Below, one piece after another: positions 35,041 through 44,663 of a DNA stretch of 45,035 bases. The notes beneath the pieces are model-generated. The model did no database searches. It was given only the letters and a program-made list of their open reading frames with translations, and was not told where the DNA came from. The DNA is from a virus. Where the stretch lies: positions 1 through 45,035 of IMG/VR virus record IMGVR_UViG_3300030331_003406. The stretch is one strand, 5' to 3'. The first letter of the stretch is position 1. Each line of letters starts with the position of its first letter. The translations under genes and the position numbers were made by a program.

Positions 35041-35230
35041 CAGCCCTCTTATACGCCTGAGCCAACATCTGCGCTTTTCTTGCAGACCATTGACCTGCCG
35101 CACCACCTTTTGTTCCTCGTTTAATTCTATTAAAAATTCTTTTTCTCATTCCAGGTTTTGTATAGTTTCCAGACTGATTTACAGTAGATTTCTTCTTTTT
35201 CTTTTTCTTTAAAATATCCTGCCATTCCAT
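35021..35230 (-). CDS. W-tagged basic protein with phage-type core
   Basis: About 69 residues. The ATG at 35230 (AGGAAGTG upstream) gives M-E-W-Q-D-I-L-K followed by a run of Lys; a GTG at 35239 is the alternative. The core SGNYTKPGMRKRIFNRIKRG, then GQWSARKAQMLAQAYKRAGG, is a small basic module I have seen repeatedly in marine phage proteins, without known function. It overlaps the next gene by 20 bases. The fusion of a widespread basic module to the tag supports the idea that the tag is a portable address. Confidence 0.65.
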   Translation of the reverse strand: MEWQDILKKKKKKKSTVNQSGNYTKPGMRKRIFNRIKRGTKGGAAGQWSARKAQMLAQAYKRAGGGYKN

Positions 35231-35242
35231 TTTTTTCACTTC

Positions 35243-36850
35243 CTATATTTTTCCATATTTTTTAATGTGTTCTTTAATATATTTATGCATTCTTCCAATG
35301 GCATAACTATAATTTTGACCAGACCTATACATTAAATGTGCTTTTTCTAATTCCTTAAATATTTTATTACCTGTTTCATCAAGATTTTCAGGTTTCTTTC
35401 TTAAAAGTTTTTCAGTAGTAGAAATAATGAAATCTACTTCTCTATCACCTAAATTTTTTCTATCTCTTAAATATGGATTAGAAGAACCCTTAATAATAGT
35501 TCCAATGTTTTCCATTTCATCCATAACTGACATCTTACAATTATCTTTGTATTTTTGTATATCATCTAAATAAATGCCTTCTTTTAGCCAATCAAACCCC
35601 ACATGGTCTTTATGGTTTTCCCATTTCATTAACTTAAAAATCTCATCACAACGGCCTTTATACCAATCTGCTTTCTTGTAAGATTTCTTCATACGAATCA
35701 ATTCAAGAAGTAATTTAGCGTTTCCTTTCTTTAATCTAAAATGAGGCAAACACTTTGTCAATAATTTTGTTACGTCATCTTGAGAATAAAAGTTTAACCT
35801 GTTAATTAATCGAGTGGCCTGTGGAGATTTTTGGTCTAAGTGCATACGACCAAAACCAAGAGACTTATGCATTTCTTCCATGAATGCACGACCCCTTGTT
35901 CCTGTTGCTACTAATCCTACTCTTGGATTCATATTGCGGTCAAGAGTAATATAACCATCTGAGTCAATAAATGCAGCAGTATAAGCCCAAATGTTTTTCT
36001 TAATCATAGAAGGAACTTTGTAATAATTACCCTTGATAGAAGTGATTTCTAACTTCTTAATGGCTTTTGAAATAGAATTAGGGCTTGATGCTTTATGTAA
36101 AGTAGAAGGCATTCTTTCGTGTATTCCAGCAGCATTAATTCCTGGATTTTCACAAACTGCTTTAAGAATGAAATCTTCTGTTCTTTGTCTCTTTGATTTT
36201 GTTAAAGACTGGTCTGTTATTTTACCAATAGCATTTCTAAATTCTTTCTTTGCTAAACTCATTGTCTTATGCAATACGGAGTATTCTTTTCCATAAGCCA
36301 TTCCATTCTGTTCTAATTCTGCTTCCCAGTATTTACAAAGAGCATCAATCGTTTCTCTTCTTAATTCAGAACTCTTCATCTTATGAAGTTTAGATAAATC
36401 TTTTTCATTATATCTCATCTTACGCAAAGGAACTTGATAATCAGATAGCCATGTAATAGAATCAATGCACTTGTTTAAATGGTCTGTATAAGCATCAATC
36501 ATTGTATCAATTGCTTTAGACATTCTTGTTCGATGTTCTCCCTTTAATGCTCTACGAGACTTTCGCATCTTTCTAACTAAATCAGGAATTGAATGTTCCT
36601 GAACAATATATTCATTGGGAAAAACAGAAAGCCTCTTTCTTGCATCACTGGCATTAATATTAAAAGCATTAGATAATTTAACAATTTCTTCATGCTCAGA
36701 CATAACATAAGAATTATTAAAGATACTCTTCAATTCAGTATCTAGTTCTGTTTCTATGCTATCTTTGACTTCTTCTTCTTCTTCATCTAAATCGGCTAAA
36801 CGGTTCATTTGTTGAGCCGCTTGACGGTATTTATCTGCCTGTTCTGTCAT
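35243..36850 (-). CDS. LAGLIDADG-domain protein in the small-terminase slot
   Basis: A 535-residue protein directly downstream of the large terminase gene (the ATG is 10 bases after its stop). Residues 1-210 are helical and charged. Residues about 222-280 look like a winged helix (TEDFILKAVCENPGINAAGI...). Residues 288-380 resemble a LAGLIDADG homing endonuclease half: A-A-F-I-D-S-D-G-Y (292-300), then GLVATGTRGRAF and LPHFRLKKGNAKLLLELI. The acidic residue of the motif is kept. It may be a free homing nuclease, or a DNA-binding protein that uses the fold to recognise the packaging site in place of a classic TerS. Position favours the second, the motif the first. Confidence 0.65.
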   Translation of the reverse strand: MTEQADKYRQAAQQMNRLADLDEEEEEVKDSIETELDTELKSIFNNSYVMSEHEEIVKLSNAFNINASDARKRLSVFPNEYIVQEHSIPDLVRKMRKSRRALKGEHRTRMSKAIDTMIDAYTDHLNKCIDSITWLSDYQVPLRKMRYNEKDLSKLHKMKSSELRRETIDALCKYWEAELEQNGMAYGKEYSVLHKTMSLAKKEFRNAIGKITDQSLTKSKRQRTEDFILKAVCENPGINAAGIHERMPSTLHKASSPNSISKAIKKLEITSIKGNYYKVPSMIKKNIWAYTAAFIDSDGYITLDRNMNPRVGLVATGTRGRAFMEEMHKSLGFGRMHLDQKSPQATRLINRLNFYSQDDVTKLLTKCLPHFRLKKGNAKLLLELIRMKKSYKKADWYKGRCDEIFKLMKWENHKDHVGFDWLKEGIYLDDIQKYKDNCKMSVMDEMENIGTIIKGSSNPYLRDRKNLGDREVDFIISTTEKLLRKKPENLDETGNKIFKELEKAHLMYRSGQNYSYAIGRMHKYIKEHIKKYGKI

Positions 36851-36859
36851 ATAAATACC

Positions 36860-38290
36860 TCAAAAATTCAAACCTATGGTAGAGGAATAGCCTCGTTGTG
36901 GCCGTTGTGGTTCATCGCCAAACAGCCCTAAATCGTCAAGCAGTATGAAGTTATCTGATGCTTGATATGTGGCTGCATTTGCTAAAGCAAGACTCATAAC
37001 CATATCGTCGTGCGCTCCAATTCCTTCAAATTTTCCTCGTTCAGTAATAGCAAACATCGACATTTCTTCAATCAATAAAGAAGAAACTTTTCTACTCTCT
37101 TCGTTGCCGTATGGGAAGTTAATCTTTCCATTTTCAAGAGTCATTTGTAAATTGAGAATAATCTCCTGTTTCTTTCTTCGGGTTGTATCGAAGTCATGAA
37201 CATTTACATCTGCGACTTGACGAAGTTCCTGAGTAAAAGATTTAGCGAATGTATTTGTTTCAAACAGAATAACTTCTGGTCTGAACACTTGGTTTAATAA
37301 TTTCACCTTCTGTATATTCTCACGAAATTGAACGTTCTTTGCTCGGTCAATATATACAATGGATTTATTTTCGTTCTCATCCATTTCAAGAACAGTAATC
37401 ACGTTATAGTCTCCATCTGTTGAAATAGCAGGGTCTACGCCTATAAAGTATTTATATCCTTCACGCTTCAATGGTTTTAAAACCAAATCTTTATTCTTTG
37501 CATTATCCAAATGTTCTGGATTAAAGAGAGATGTTCCTGTTGAAATAGGCACACACATATATTCTCTTGTGAACATTAAAGAACCAACTTCTGCCTTACG
37601 AGCCATCAACGCCTCATAGTTCCAACGGTCAGGCCACAACGGTTCGTTTAGTGCATTTAAACACGGATATGTTCTAACAGTATAAGCAGCATTTTCTGAT
37701 AATTGCTGGTAAATATCTGTATAACTAAACGGTGTTCCAATAACACGCAAAGATGCAGTATGGTGAAGTGTAGGAATCATATCCCCATAAAACCAATCCG
37801 TAACCTTTTGAATACCAGTCATACTAAATTCTTTCAAAGGGTCGTCAATAATAATCTCTTGAGGGTGAAGTCCACGAATCTGAGAACCAACCGACCTTTC
37901 AAGGATTTGATTGCCATTTGTCAATGTAATGTTTCCAATAGCCCAACCTCTTGCAGGTTTAAATTTTTTGAGCATAGGATGAGTAAACATCTTGTCAATA
38001 TCTCTCATGTGAACTAAAGTCTGTTTTTGGTTAGAAGAAATGTAAAGCATTTGATATGGAGGCTCTTCAAAGATTAATTTCCATACAACCCATGAATGCA
38101 TAAATACAGATTTTCCGTGGTCTCTTGAACAAATAATTACAGTCCTTTGCGTAGTGTTCATTAATTCATGCCATTCCTGTATGTATGATGGGAAATCAAA
38201 ACCTAATACATTTTGAAAGAAATAAGGAAATGAGTTTTTGGATAACTGCATATCCATCTCATGTTCAAAATTGAAGGCTTCAAGTTCCAT
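36860..38290 (-). CDS. terminase large subunit
   Basis: A 476-residue packaging motor. ATPase: Walker A-like C-S-R-D-H-G-K60-S, Walker B E-I-I-I-D149-D150, and a motif near VIGTPFSY (184-190) for coupling. Nuclease of RNase H type: D286 in G-V-D-P-A, E344 in F-E-T-N and D428/D429 in G-A-H-D-D-M-V-M. All key residues are present, so both activities are expected. The protein drives genome packaging into the prohead through the portal and cuts concatemers. The gene starts at the ATG overlapping the preceding stop. Confidence 0.92.
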   Translation of the reverse strand: MELEAFNFEHEMDMQLSKNSFPYFFQNVLGFDFPSYIQEWHELMNTTQRTVIICSRDHGKSVFMHSWVVWKLIFEEPPYQMLYISSNQKQTLVHMRDIDKMFTHPMLKKFKPARGWAIGNITLTNGNQILERSVGSQIRGLHPQEIIIDDPLKEFSMTGIQKVTDWFYGDMIPTLHHTASLRVIGTPFSYTDIYQQLSENAAYTVRTYPCLNALNEPLWPDRWNYEALMARKAEVGSLMFTREYMCVPISTGTSLFNPEHLDNAKNKDLVLKPLKREGYKYFIGVDPAISTDGDYNVITVLEMDENENKSIVYIDRAKNVQFRENIQKVKLLNQVFRPEVILFETNTFAKSFTQELRQVADVNVHDFDTTRRKKQEIILNLQMTLENGKINFPYGNEESRKVSSLLIEEMSMFAITERGKFEGIGAHDDMVMSLALANAATYQASDNFILLDDLGLFGDEPQRPQRGYSSTIGLNF

Positions 38291-39573
38291 TATTCTTCAC
38301 CACTCTCAGCCTTTCCATCTGCATAATCTTGAAGAGATTCTTCTATTTGTTTAATTTTGTTTTCATCGGTTCCTCTAAGTTTCAAAATGGCTAATAAACT
38401 TTTTACTCTATGGGTATTAGTATATCCACTAACTCCATATTCGTTAAACATCTTTTCTGCTTCTTTAACAGTCAATTGATTATTTTCTGGTTTTTTACTA
38501 GTCAATTGCTCACTTTCTTCTTCATCATCCCACATAGGAAAGTATTTTGAATCTTCAGGCTCATCAGTAGCAAACATTGTTGTAAAGACTATAACTTTGC
38601 CTCCACTATTATTTCTAATGTCTGTTCCTTGTTGTTGTGGTAAATACTCGCCCTCATCTACAATATCAAATAAAACCTTAACCTTACTATTCTTAGAAAC
38701 TGGGAAATATCCTCGTTTTGCATCAAATCCGCTTTGCATAATTTTTTCTCCAAAATACTGCAAACTTTCTTCATTAGCAATATGTTTAGGAACTCTTGCT
38801 GGCTCGTCGCCTTTCATTTCTCCTCCCTTGCCTCTATAAATGTAATGACCTGTAACAATAAAACGATTATCAGTTGTTTCCATTGTTTCTGGATTGTTTA
38901 ATTCTTCATGAATCATTGATACATAGCCACCAGAATCAGTATTATAGCCTGTAAATTTTTCATATGGAGGCTGAGAAGGTTGCCACTTAATAATATCTCT
39001 CCACCCTCTTTGGTTTGATTTTAACAGATTAAACCATGCTGGCGTAGGGTCGTCAATAAATACGCACTTTGCAAAATCACCTTCACCACGAATAGAACGA
39101 ATAGCCCAATTACCATTAGGATATGCACTATTCCAAGCATTCACTATTTGTTCAGGTAGCATTTGAGAAACCTGTTGGAAGTCATTATCTTCGGGAAACT
39201 TCCATCCGTTTTGTTTTGCTTTAGCAATCCAACGAGCGTTATCTCCATCTCTATGTCCAAATGCCGCAACTAATGGTTTTGATTGATTCAACTGCGGTTC
39301 TCTCGCTATCTGTAATGCTCGATTATTTCCACCAATTTCTCTTCCCTTAGCACTAGCATACATTCCACCAACAACAGTATGTGATGGATGTTCTTTAAAT
39401 CCAACTGTTGATATTGCTTTATTATCATCATCAACACGAATAAGCCAACTATCTAAAGCATAGATACCAGATTCTAAATCAGCCCTGCGAGTATAGGGGT
39501 CGTCAGGATTATCTTGAGCAAACCTACTTTTCATATCTTCATATGAAAAAATCGCAGGGAGAACTTTAGGCAT
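38290..39573 (-). CDS. acetyltransferase-like protein with extra domain
   Basis: A 427-residue protein. The first 160 residues (LDSWLIRVDDDNKAISTVGF, then GGMYASAKGREIGGNNRALQ) resemble GNAT-type acyltransferases found in phages, though the acetyl-CoA P-loop is not textbook. An internal R-G-W-R-D-I-I-K-W (about residue 190) resembles the W-tag in the middle of the chain. Residues 200-330 form another globular domain (VTGHYIYRGKG..., KVKVLFDIVDEGEYLP) of unknown kind. The end is a helical charged segment. It could modify host proteins, or the catalytic fold could be reused. It is adjacent to the terminase gene. Confidence 0.45.
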   Translation of the reverse strand: MPKVLPAIFSYEDMKSRFAQDNPDDPYTRRADLESGIYALDSWLIRVDDDNKAISTVGFKEHPSHTVVGGMYASAKGREIGGNNRALQIAREPQLNQSKPLVAAFGHRDGDNARWIAKAKQNGWKFPEDNDFQQVSQMLPEQIVNAWNSAYPNGNWAIRSIRGEGDFAKCVFIDDPTPAWFNLLKSNQRGWRDIIKWQPSQPPYEKFTGYNTDSGGYVSMIHEELNNPETMETTDNRFIVTGHYIYRGKGGEMKGDEPARVPKHIANEESLQYFGEKIMQSGFDAKRGYFPVSKNSKVKVLFDIVDEGEYLPQQQGTDIRNNSGGKVIVFTTMFATDEPEDSKYFPMWDDEEESEQLTSKKPENNQLTVKEAEKMFNEYGVSGYTNTHRVKSLLAILKLRGTDENKIKQIEESLQDYADGKAESGEE

Positions 39574-39579
39574 GAAACA

Positions 39580-42060
39580 TCACCTAAAAGATGCTTTAAT
39601 CATATATACTTGTTCACCACTAATTCCGTATTCCTTTGAAATATTGTCGTGAGAATCTACTGCCTTAATGATTTGCTCCACTTCAAACGAAGTCAAATCA
39701 ATGTTTTCATCAACCTGCATCTTTGTAATCATCTTGTTAATTCCATACTCATTCATAGGAATCTGTGCGTAAATGATAGGCTTTCCTAATTCTTGCCTAA
39801 TTACATCGTGGGCCTTTAATAACTTGTGAAGAAGAACAGGTAAATCCACTTGAGCCGATTCAAAGATAGCCTTTAATCTATTATATGCTGTCTTTTTAGC
39901 AGGTTTTCCTTTTGTTAGAATACCTTGATTCATGTCCAACCAATGAGGTAATGCGAATACAGGGAATGGCTTTCTAGCCTTAAAATCGTTATAAAATAGT
40001 TTTGCTCTTTCTTTAATAGATTTTCCTTCAAAGTCTTTACCTTCTCTCTTCAAATCATTAGTTTCTTTCATATAGTGATGAATTAATGCAGCAGCATAAT
40101 TGTTATTTCTTTCCCTTGTTCCTTCACCAAAAATTTCAGTTAAAGCATCAGCAAATTCTATACCATCAACAATCAAACCGCCATCAATTTGAATCTCAGG
40201 CATAAAGATATTGTCCAAGAAATCAGCAATAGCGACCATATCGCCAGTATCAATCTCTTCTCTTGAGCCTTCAAAGAGAGTATCATAAGCACCCGACATA
40301 ACAGTTTCCATTCCTAATTCTAAACTCATTGTTTGAATAACTTTTGAACCAATGCTAGAACCAAACGCAGGAATCTCAATAGGCATCATTCCACTATAAA
40401 GAGGGTCAAAATAATAAGCAATTGCTGAATCTAACATCTTTTGTAATTCTGTTTTAAACCCACGTAATTCGTCTCTAATTTCACCTTTTTGATTTAAAGA
40501 CAAAGGAATTTTACCTCCACCGATTTCAGTTACACTTGAACCTCTTGCATCTCTCGCTTCCATGACGCTTCCTCTTCTTCGTCCTTTTGTGCTTCTTGTT
40601 TCTACTTCAGCCCTAAAATCCTCTCCGCTTAAAAGGTCATATAAATCATTAAAGAAATCTTTAATCTTGGCAAGATTATCAAAAGTAATATCTTCTCCTT
40701 CTTCAACAGAAACGAATTTTTTCTGTGAATACATTTTTGCAAACGTTGTATTTGCTAAAACTGATATTGGTAGACACATATCTTTTGTTTCACTTTCATC
40801 AAGAATTTGAGTGTTTTCTACTTGGTCTAACCATTCTGCAATATCAGCCGATGTTTCTAAAGAAACCTCGCCATAATCATCAGCCTCTTCTAATTGTTCT
40901 TCCATATCTTCCAAAAGAGAAAGAATTTCGGTTTCCATTTGGTCATTGATAGCAATAAGTTTTGTTCCTCTATTATATTCATAAACCAATAATGGGTCAG
41001 CACGTTGCATAACTCCCTCATAATCTTCATCCCAACGAAGTTTTGTTTGAAGTAATTCTTCTAATTCATCAACAATATTCATATCTATTGTACCACCTTC
41101 GGTGCTGCTGGATGCTGCTAAAGAACCTTCAAGATACTGTACTAAAGAAGCATTTACATCCCCGAATGATTTCGGGTCATCAGCATATCCGCTTTGGTCA
41201 TCTTCTTTTACAGTCATTCTGTCTAAAGCCAATCTATGAGCAATAATGTTAAAGAAACGATGATAACCAGACTCAAACCTTTGTTCGATAACTGGGAATT
41301 TAGCAATGTATTCTAAATTAGTATTTCCTGCTTGCCTGTAAAGTTTATTAAAGGTATCTTTGATTTCTTCAGGAAAATCAATATCTTTTACTTCAATGAA
41401 GAAGTTTGTCAAGTCTTCTTCAAATTGCTCATAAAGATTTCCAATACGAGTCCAATACTCATAAATTTCTTTACGAACGTCTTTCTTAGAAACATCTACT
41501 GCTCCTAAGTACTTATTAATATTAATCTTAAATTCTTTATATTCAGCAACATCTAATCTATCTTCAAGAACTTCTTTAATTTGAGTCAGATTATGCCTAA
41601 GATTTTCTGGAATATTTCCTGCCAAAGCAGTATCAATATCTTTTAAAACTTCAGGCTTGGGATTTCTTATATCTATCGGGTCATTAATTTTAGTGTTCAT
41701 TATCTCATTAGCACTAATTTTGCTTCCTTTGGCGTATAGATTTAAACTTAAAAAAGCCCCAACACTAGTTTCTAATCCCTTTACCTGCGCTGTTTCTCCT
41801 TTAAACTTTTTATCTTTAAGACTAGAACGAATAAGTTTAACTGCTGCCTTCTTCTTTTCTTTAATTTCTTGCATGGCCTTTTCTTTTTGACCTGCATCTG
41901 TAATCATAAGAGTGTCTTCTTTTAAACGATTTTCAAATCGAGTAACAATTTTATTAATTTCAGTTCTTCTTTCAGAAGCGTCCGTTGTTCTTGCTAAATC
42001 AGCAAGTCTTTCAGTAGACAAATCTAGCATTTCTTTTTCTTCACGACTTAGTTCTACCAT
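39580..42060 (-). CDS. large helical protein with C-terminal HTH-like end
   Basis: About 826 residues, mostly helical and charged. The ATG at 42060 is preferred, with AGGTGAGTAAA upstream. No enzyme motif is seen. The last 60 residues (MNEYGINKMITKMQVDENID... then ISKEYGISGEQVYMIKASFR) read like a helix-turn-helix of the I-A-x-E-Y-G-I-S type, common in proteins that recognise DNA, but cut off right after the recognition helix. Location between the tagged protein and the packaging genes suggests a virion or packaging role. It is the second largest of the unknowns. Confidence 0.6.
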   Translation of the reverse strand: MVELSREEKEMLDLSTERLADLARTTDASERRTEINKIVTRFENRLKEDTLMITDAGQKEKAMQEIKEKKKAAVKLIRSSLKDKKFKGETAQVKGLETSVGAFLSLNLYAKGSKISANEIMNTKINDPIDIRNPKPEVLKDIDTALAGNIPENLRHNLTQIKEVLEDRLDVAEYKEFKININKYLGAVDVSKKDVRKEIYEYWTRIGNLYEQFEEDLTNFFIEVKDIDFPEEIKDTFNKLYRQAGNTNLEYIAKFPVIEQRFESGYHRFFNIIAHRLALDRMTVKEDDQSGYADDPKSFGDVNASLVQYLEGSLAASSSTEGGTIDMNIVDELEELLQTKLRWDEDYEGVMQRADPLLVYEYNRGTKLIAINDQMETEILSLLEDMEEQLEEADDYGEVSLETSADIAEWLDQVENTQILDESETKDMCLPISVLANTTFAKMYSQKKFVSVEEGEDITFDNLAKIKDFFNDLYDLLSGEDFRAEVETRSTKGRRRGSVMEARDARGSSVTEIGGGKIPLSLNQKGEIRDELRGFKTELQKMLDSAIAYYFDPLYSGMMPIEIPAFGSSIGSKVIQTMSLELGMETVMSGAYDTLFEGSREEIDTGDMVAIADFLDNIFMPEIQIDGGLIVDGIEFADALTEIFGEGTRERNNNYAAALIHHYMKETNDLKREGKDFEGKSIKERAKLFYNDFKARKPFPVFALPHWLDMNQGILTKGKPAKKTAYNRLKAIFESAQVDLPVLLHKLLKAHDVIRQELGKPIIYAQIPMNEYGINKMITKMQVDENIDLTSFEVEQIIKAVDSHDNISKEYGISGEQVYMIKASFR

Positions 42061-42061
42061 T

Positions 42062-44317
42062 TTACTCACCTAATGTTAAAAGACCGAATTTTTCTACAAA
42101 TTGTTTCTTTGCTAAAATTACTTGATTGTCTGGGAATTGTGCTGGTTTTTTAGCAAACTTTTCGAGTACTAATCTAAATGCTTCAATAATCTCATCCTGC
42201 ATATTTTGGATAATCTTAACCATATTGTCATTTAATTTCTTAGCGGCATCTTCCGCTTTCGTTGAGTCGGGGTTATCGTCTATGGTCTTAAATGCTTTCC
42301 TCACTTCTTCATCTCCTGCCAACTCATCAACTTGAGCAAAGAACGCTAAACTCTTTTCAGGGGTTATTGAGTCAAATCTTGATTCATTTTCTAAACGGTC
42401 AGCAAGACCAATCAAACCGCCTGTATCTTTTAATTTTTTAGACATAACTAACAAATATTGTTCAAAATCAGTCATGTTTAGAAGTTCTTGGCGCATTCTT
42501 TCAGCCTGTTCAGAAATATCTGTTTGACTTCGGCCTTCAGAAGATATTCTCTTAGTTTCTTCGATGTCTTTTTCTAAATTTGCTATCTTTGCCTTTGACC
42601 TTGCCATTGTTTCTTCAGCAACATCTTCTTTAAATTGTTTCTGTTTTTCTTTGGCTGCATCTAATTTTTCTTGGAGAGTCTTAAGTCTATTTTCATATCT
42701 TTTCTTCTCCTTTTCTCCAAATTTAGCAGATTTTGCTCTAACTCCTTCAGAATATGCTTCTTCGGGAGTAACCTTTTGAAGTCCATCTCCTTCATCTACT
42801 TTCACTTCAGCATAATTGGCTAATTTCTTAGCATCAATGTTTTCCATTATAATTTTGCCTTCTTCATCTCTAACTTGACTACCAGATTCATCTATCTTTG
42901 GCCTATTAACTGGAACTAAAACACCATCTTTAAAATATTCGATAGTATAATCTTCTCCTTGCTCATAACCCATCTCTTCGAGATATTTTTCATAAGCAAC
43001 CGCTTCTTTTACAGTAAAATTACCTTCAAGAAAACTTAATTGTTCTAATTGCAGTTCTTCTTGTTTTTCAGCGATAGTATTTTCTAATCTTTCGCTATCA
43101 GCAATCTTTTTACGAATATCAGCAGTAATTTCCTTTCTGCTTCTACCTGCAATTTCTATTCCATCTTCACCAGTAAAAGTTCTAATGTTTAATCCACGCT
43201 TTGTTGTGTTTTCTCCTTCAACAAGGGCATTATAAATCTCATCAATAATCAATTCAAAGGCATTTTTGTCTGAAAGTGTTTCTTGAGTTCTTACTGCATT
43301 AAAAAATGGTTTTGCCCAGTCTTGAGGAAACTCATTTGATAGAATAATCTTAGCGAATGGATTAACATTCATGGATTTATTGCTGCCCTTCTCCAAAAAT
43401 ATAATATTTGGAAAATCAGCGCCGTTTGGTAACTTTTTTGGCCTAAATGCTCTTGTGCTTCCCTTGATTTTATCAACTGCTTTAATATATTTAAGTACAG
43501 ATGCACCAGAAAAGGGTTCAACGACTGTCATTTTCTGTCCATAAGCAACAAAAATTTTCTTTTCACGAACTTTGTCGTCAATATCAACAGATACGTTACC
43601 CGAAATGAATAACATTTTGGTATTTGTCTTTTTTCCGCTTTCATCTCTAGTGATTGCGTTATAAGTCTCTCTTAATTTATTCTTTTCATCAAGAGTTTCT
43701 TTAGAATCTCCCTTTTTTGTAATCATTCGGCTAATTAATTCAGAATCTGACTTTAAATCTGTTAAAATAGAGCCTTCTTTAAATTCTCCACCAATTGCTT
43801 CAGCAAAATCTACTAAAAGTTGCTCATTTGATGGTGGATTTTCAAACATAATGACAGATTGACCCGTTCTTTCACGCAAAATATCCAAAGAGTCTCTAAT
43901 ATCTCGGTTGGCTTGAAGAGTTCTCTTACTTAAATCAGCATTTTCTTCAATATTTTGCAAAATTTCATCAACTTTTGCTTGATTTGTACCTTTTTTGGCT
44001 TCTAAAGCCTCTTTGATTAACTTTCTAACGTCATCAATTGTCATAAAACTGGCGGCATCTTTCAATTTTTGAACATTTTCTTTCATTTGTTCAAGAGTTT
44101 GGTCGCCATACGGAGGTTGCCCGTATAAATCTTTTAATTTTTGCAGGTCAATTGTTCCTGCATCTACTTGACGAAGAATATTTTTCAATGTTTGTGGTTC
44201 AGTTCGCAGATTTTTAATTTCTTCAACTGCTTTTTCTGTTTGAGCAGCATTGACGATTACAAAGGCCAAAGTATTTTTGTCCGATGGAATCATTTTTAAC
44301 TGCTCAAACCAATTCAT
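42062..44317 (-). CDS. large W-tagged coiled-coil protein
   Basis: A 751-residue protein starting M-N-W-F-E-Q-L-K, a variant of the W-tag (I to Q before L-K). Long coiled-coil stretches (about 405-435 and 540-610) flank globular parts such as KKIFVAYGQKMTVVEPFSGA and NIIFLEKGSNKSMNVNPFAK. It is the largest tagged protein, so it may be a core component or an ejected protein. The start codon context GGAGAGATTAATATG matches that of the two tagged genes upstream. No enzymatic motif is recognised. Confidence 0.65.
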   Translation of the reverse strand: MNWFEQLKMIPSDKNTLAFVIVNAAQTEKAVEEIKNLRTEPQTLKNILRQVDAGTIDLQKLKDLYGQPPYGDQTLEQMKENVQKLKDAASFMTIDDVRKLIKEALEAKKGTNQAKVDEILQNIEENADLSKRTLQANRDIRDSLDILRERTGQSVIMFENPPSNEQLLVDFAEAIGGEFKEGSILTDLKSDSELISRMITKKGDSKETLDEKNKLRETYNAITRDESGKKTNTKMLFISGNVSVDIDDKVREKKIFVAYGQKMTVVEPFSGASVLKYIKAVDKIKGSTRAFRPKKLPNGADFPNIIFLEKGSNKSMNVNPFAKIILSNEFPQDWAKPFFNAVRTQETLSDKNAFELIIDEIYNALVEGENTTKRGLNIRTFTGEDGIEIAGRSRKEITADIRKKIADSERLENTIAEKQEELQLEQLSFLEGNFTVKEAVAYEKYLEEMGYEQGEDYTIEYFKDGVLVPVNRPKIDESGSQVRDEEGKIIMENIDAKKLANYAEVKVDEGDGLQKVTPEEAYSEGVRAKSAKFGEKEKKRYENRLKTLQEKLDAAKEKQKQFKEDVAEETMARSKAKIANLEKDIEETKRISSEGRSQTDISEQAERMRQELLNMTDFEQYLLVMSKKLKDTGGLIGLADRLENESRFDSITPEKSLAFFAQVDELAGDEEVRKAFKTIDDNPDSTKAEDAAKKLNDNMVKIIQNMQDEIIEAFRLVLEKFAKKPAQFPDNQVILAKKQFVEKFGLLTLGE

Positions 44318-44318
44318 A

Positions 44319-44651
44319 TTAATCTCTCCGAACAGTAAAAGGATTAAATGGTTCTTTTTCTTCTTCTTCAGGTTTATCTAAAAATTGACCACCTGTGTAT
44401 CTCGCTTCTCTTTTGGCCTTTTCTTCTCTTAGCCTTTTTTCTTCATTGAGCCTCTTAGTTTCGGCTCTTTTTTTATTTGCCTGTTGTTGTCTTTCAGGAG
44501 AAAGAGGTTTTCTTGGCTTATCAGTATATATTCTTCCAGCCTTTCTTCTTCTTAAAGCACTTCTTTTTGTTGGAGATGCACCGTATTCTTTAAAGTCAAA
44601 GGCATCGCCTCTTCCTGCATATCCTCTTTTAATAATTTCTTGCCACTTCAT
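44319..44651 (-). CDS. W-tagged basic protein
   Basis: A 110-residue Arg/Lys/Glu-rich protein. M-K-W-Q-E-I-I-K starts at the first codon, behind AAGGAGAGATTACA. A basic stretch SALRRRKAGRIYTDKPRKPL is followed by a charged helix (QQANKKRAETKRLNEEKRLR) and an acidic end. The R-R-x-Y-T-D-x-P segment recalls R-R-L-Y-T-D-E-N-P in the tagged protein at 34.4 kb, so the two may share a short ancestral piece. The function is unknown. Confidence 0.65.
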   Translation of the reverse strand: MKWQEIIKRGYAGRGDAFDFKEYGASPTKRSALRRRKAGRIYTDKPRKPLSPERQQQANKKRAETKRLNEEKRLREEKAKREARYTGGQFLDKPEEEEKEPFNPFTVRRD

Positions 44652-44663
44652 TGTAATCTCTCC

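Noticed and set aside
35038-35106. Upstream extension of the tagged protein to 35106
   Set aside because: It would overlap the preceding gene by about 86 bases and bury the tag; the GTG at 35040 with a purine-rich site fits better.
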